Assembly: GCF_050948175.1 (NCBI RefSeq)
Contig: NW_027490135.1
Span: forward strand, 992,001-1,056,000
DNA: 64,000 nt
Source: Xylocopa sonorina
Lineage: Eukaryota > Arthropoda > Insecta > Hymenoptera > Apidae
Reading direction: 5' to 3'
The position numbers and the translations under genes were made by a program. Positions 61,258 to 64,000 of this stretch are shown here, one piece after another (within the stretch, counting starts at the first letter, position 1; every line of letters starts with the position of its first letter). The notes beneath the pieces were generated by a model. The model did no database searches and was not told the origin of the DNA. It saw nothing but the letters and a program-made list of their open reading frames with translations.

Positions 61258-64000
61258 ATTTGCGAAGTGTTATGTATTCCTCCTCTACACTTCAAATGAA
61301 TGTAAATGCGACACTTCGTTGCAAGGAAATAGCGTTTGCAGATGTCTACGTATCATAGCAATATAGTTCTTATGATTCTTAAAACGCGATATCGCATCTC
61401 ATTTCTATGTTTCATGGTAAGATATAATATGTTTTGCGAAGTGTTATGTATTCCTCGTCTACACTTCAAATGAATGTAAATGCGACACTTCCTTGCTAGG
61501 AAATAGCGTCTGCAGATGTCTAGGCATCGTAGCAATAGAGTTCTAATGCTTCTTAAAACGCGATATCGCATCTCATTTCTATGTTTCATGGTAAGATGTA
61601 ATATGATTTGCGATGTGTTATGTATTCCTCCTCTACACTTCAAATGAATGTAAATGCGACACTTCCTTGCTAGGAAATAGCGTCTGCAGATGTCTAGGTA
61701 TCGTAGCAATAGAGTTCTAGTGCTTCTTAAAACGCGATATCGCATCTCATTTCTATGTTTCATGGAAAGATATAATATGATTTGCGAAGTGTTATGTATT
61801 CCTCGTCTACACTTCAAATGAATGTAAATGCGACACTTCCTTGCAAGGAAATAGCGTTTGCAGATGTCTACGTATCGAAGCAATAGTGTTCAAATGCTTC
61901 TTAAAACGAGATATTGCATCTCATATTTATGTTACATGATAAGATATAATATTCATTGCGAAGTGTTATGCATTCCTCGTCTACGATTCAAATGAATGTA
62001 AATGCGACACTTCCTTGCAAGGAAATAGCGTTTGCAGATGTCCACGTATCGTAGCAATAGAGTTCTTATGATTCTTAAAACGCGATATCGCATCTCATTT
62101 CTATGTTTCATGGTAAGTTATAATATGATCTGCGAAGTGTCATGTATTCCTCGTCTACACTTCAAATGAATTTAAATGCGACACTTCCTTGCCAGGAAAT
62201 AGCGTTTGCAAATGTCTACCTATCGTAGCAATAGTGTTCTGATGCTTCTTAAAACGCGATATCGCATCCAATTTCTAGGTTTCATGGTAAGATATAATAT
62301 GATTTGCGAAGAGTCATGTATTCCTCCTCTACACTTCAAATGAATGTAAATGCGACACTTCCTTGCTAGGAAATAGCGTCTGCAGATATCTAGGTATCGT
62401 AGCAATAGAGTTCTAATGCTTCTTAAAACGCGATACCGCATCTCATTTCTATGTTTCATGGTAAGATATAATATGATTTGCGAAGTGTTATGTATTCCTC
62501 GTCTACACTTCAAAAGAATTTAAATGCGACACTTCCTTGCCAGGAAATAGCGTTTGCAAATGTCTACCTATCGTAGCAATAGTGTTCTAATGCTTCTTAA
62601 AACGCGATATCGCATCTCATTTCTAGGTTTCATGGTAAGATATAACATGATTTGCGAAGTGTTATGTATACCTCGTCTACACTTCAAATGAATGTGAATG
62701 CGATACCTCCTCGCTAGAAAATAGCGTTTGCAGATGTCTACGTATCGTAGCAATAGCTTTCTAATGCTTCTTAAAACGCGATATTGCATCTCATTTCTAT
62801 GTTTCATGGTAAGATATAATATGATTTGCGAAGTGTTATGTATTCCTCGCCTGCACTTCAAATGAATGTAAATGCGACACTTCCTTGCAAGGAAATAGCG
62901 TTTGCAGATGTCTACGTATCATAGCAATGGAGTTCTTATGATTCTTAAAACGCGATATCGCATCTCATTTCTATGTTTCATGGTAAGATATAATATGATT
63001 TGCGAAGTGTTATGTATTCCTCGTCTACACTTCAAATGAATGTAAATGCGACACTTCCTTGCTAGGAAATAGCGTCTGCAGATGTCTAGATATCGTAGCA
63101 ATAGAGTTCTAATGCTTCTTAAAACGCGATATCGCATCTCATTTCTATGTTTCGTGGTAAGATGTAATATGATTTGCGAAATGTTATGTATTCCTCCTCT
63201 ACACTTCAAATGAATGTAAATGCGACACTTCGTTGCCAGGAAATAGCGTTTGCAGATGTCTACGTATCATAGCAATAGAGTTCTTATGATTCTTAAAACG
63301 CGATATCGCATCCCATTTCTATGTTTCATGGTAAGATATAATATGATTTGCGAAGAGTTGTGTATTCCTACTCTACACTTCAAATGAATGTAAATGCGAC
63401 ACTTCCTTCCTAGGAAATAGCGTCTGCAGATATCTAGGTATCGTAGCAATAGAGTTCCAATGCTTCTTAAAACGCGATATCGCATCTCACTTCTATGTTT
63501 CATGGTAAGATGTAATATGATTTGCGAAGTGTTATGTATTCCTCGTCTACACTTCAAATGAATGTGAATGCGATACTTCCTCGCAAGGAAATAGCGTTTG
63601 CAGATGTCTACGTATCGTAGCAATAGCTTTCTAATGCTTCTTAAAACGCGATATCGCATCTCATTCCTATGTTTCATGGCAAGATATAACATGTTTTGCG
63701 AAGTGTTATGTATTCCTCGTCTACACTTCAAATGAATGTGAATGCGATACTTCCTCGATGGGAAATAGCGTTTGCAGATGTCTACGTATCGTAGCAATAG
63801 CTTTCTAATGCTTCTTAAAACGCGATATCGCATCTCATTTCTACGTTTCATGGTAAGATATAATATGATTTGCGAAGTGTTATGTATTCCTCGTCTACAC
63901 TTCAAATGAATGTAAATGCGACACTTCCTTGCTAGGAAATAGCGTCTGCAGATGTCTAGGCATCGTAGCAATAGAGTTCTAATGCTTCTTAAAACGCGAT
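61258..64000. repeat. Terminal higher-order repeat, copy 2, cut by the window edge
   Basis: Follows 51,863 onward with the stepwise offsets given for copy 1 (9,395, then 8,873, then 8,699 or 7,481 bp). It lacks three units present in copy 1 near 53.04-53.56 kb and one near 54.5 kb. After about 63,500 it matches the second 7-mer copy best: TTCTACGTTTCATGG at 63,838 corresponds to 56,357. The array plainly continues beyond base 64,000; the last unit is 161 of 174 bp. Confidence 0.85.

Larger units (their letters stand above)
1..64000. repeat. 174-bp satellite DNA array filling the whole window
   Basis: Every line of the window is a variant of one 174-bp unit, always in the same orientation. 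Taking TCTATGTTTCATGG as unit position 1, units start at 1, 175, 349, 523 and so on, with the register shifting only at eleven small deletions; the last, partial unit starts at 63,840. There are 367 complete units plus 161 bp. The consensus is about 37% GC. Landmarks by unit position: TTCCT-N4-AGGAA at 86-99, CTGCAG at 107-112, CTASGTATCGTAG at 117-129, GCGATATCGC at 157-166. No unit is inverted and no foreign insert was found. The block looks like eukaryotic centromeric or heterochromatic satellite. The family and species are not recognised. Confidence 0.98.

Noticed and set aside
337..63971. Many minus-strand open frames of 61-392 codons with a 58-residue repeat
   Set aside because: They all lie in one phase of the satellite, begin and end at chance substitutions, show no known domain, and the array's indels are of 1, 2 or 5 bases. 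They are by-products of a unit length divisible by three.
1..64000. CRISPR array or bacterial repeat-protein gene
   Set aside because: There are no short repeats separated by unique spacers; the whole 174-bp unit repeats. No bacterial genes, ribosome binding sites or operon structure are present.
1..64000. RNA polymerase III A/B boxes or tRNA-like structure
   Set aside because: No GGTTCGAATCC-type B box or cloverleaf arms were found; GATTCAAATG in class B is only a weak resemblance.
1..64000. Human-type alpha satellite
   Set aside because: The unit is 174 bp, not 171 bp, and lacks the alpha consensus and a complete CENP-B box.
1..64000. Transposon or telomere repeat insertion
   Set aside because: The 174-bp register closes exactly across the window with only small deletions, leaving no room for an insert; no TTAGG-type tracts were seen.

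Overview
The window is one continuous block of satellite DNA. From base 1 to base 64,000 it is a single family of 174-bp monomers, all head-to-tail in the same orientation. I find no unique sequence, transposon, tRNA, rRNA or credible gene. A megabase-style homogeneous satellite with multi-monomer higher-order repeats (HORs) is typical of eukaryotic centromeric or pericentromeric heterochromatin, or of a sex or B chromosome. I do not recognise the family and cannot name the species. The monomer consensus is about 37% GC and is not CpG-depleted (8 CpG against about 5.9 expected), which fits a lightly methylating lineage such as many insects better than a vertebrate or most plants. That is inference only.

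The register can be followed base by base. Taking the conserved TCTATGTTTCATGG as monomer position 1, monomers begin at base 1 and the last, cut by the window edge, begins at 63,840. This span holds exactly 367 monomers (63,839 bp = 367 x 174 - 19). The 19 missing bases are accounted for by eleven small deletions, which I located. No insertion was seen. Because 174 = 3 x 58, one minus-strand frame stays open over long stretches and gives repetitive, strongly basic 58-residue pseudo-protein repeats of up to 392 codons. I treat these as by-products of the repeat and not as genes.

Layout: 1-2,690 class A monomers with local trimer and 11-mer duplications; 2,690-4,490 mixed; 4,490-7,770 a 9-mer HOR (1,566 bp) rich in class B monomers; 7,771-9,890 mosaic; 9,890-12,153 a copy of 6,064-8,327 (22-monomer offset); 12,154-16,298 diverged mixed monomers; 16,299-25,518 and 25,519-34,443 two nearly identical copies of a 9,220-bp, 53-monomer unit; 34,444-43,513 a 17/18-monomer HOR in two and a half mosaic copies; 43,514-51,860 rearranged pieces of the preceding units; 51,861-64,000 a further HOR with about 51-54 monomers between copies and internal 7-mer and 3-mer duplications, still running at the window edge.

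Two main monomer classes occur. Class A has GCGATATCGC and ATGATTTGCG. Class B has GAGATATTGC or a related form and ATTCATTGCG, and its change puts a TGA stop into the otherwise open minus-strand frame. Short dyad elements, above all TTCCT-N4-AGGAA, persist in almost all variants and are the best candidates for protein-binding sites. The most noteworthy signals are the near-rigid monomer length, the conserved dyads, and the very recent long-range duplications in a background of older, diverged monomers.
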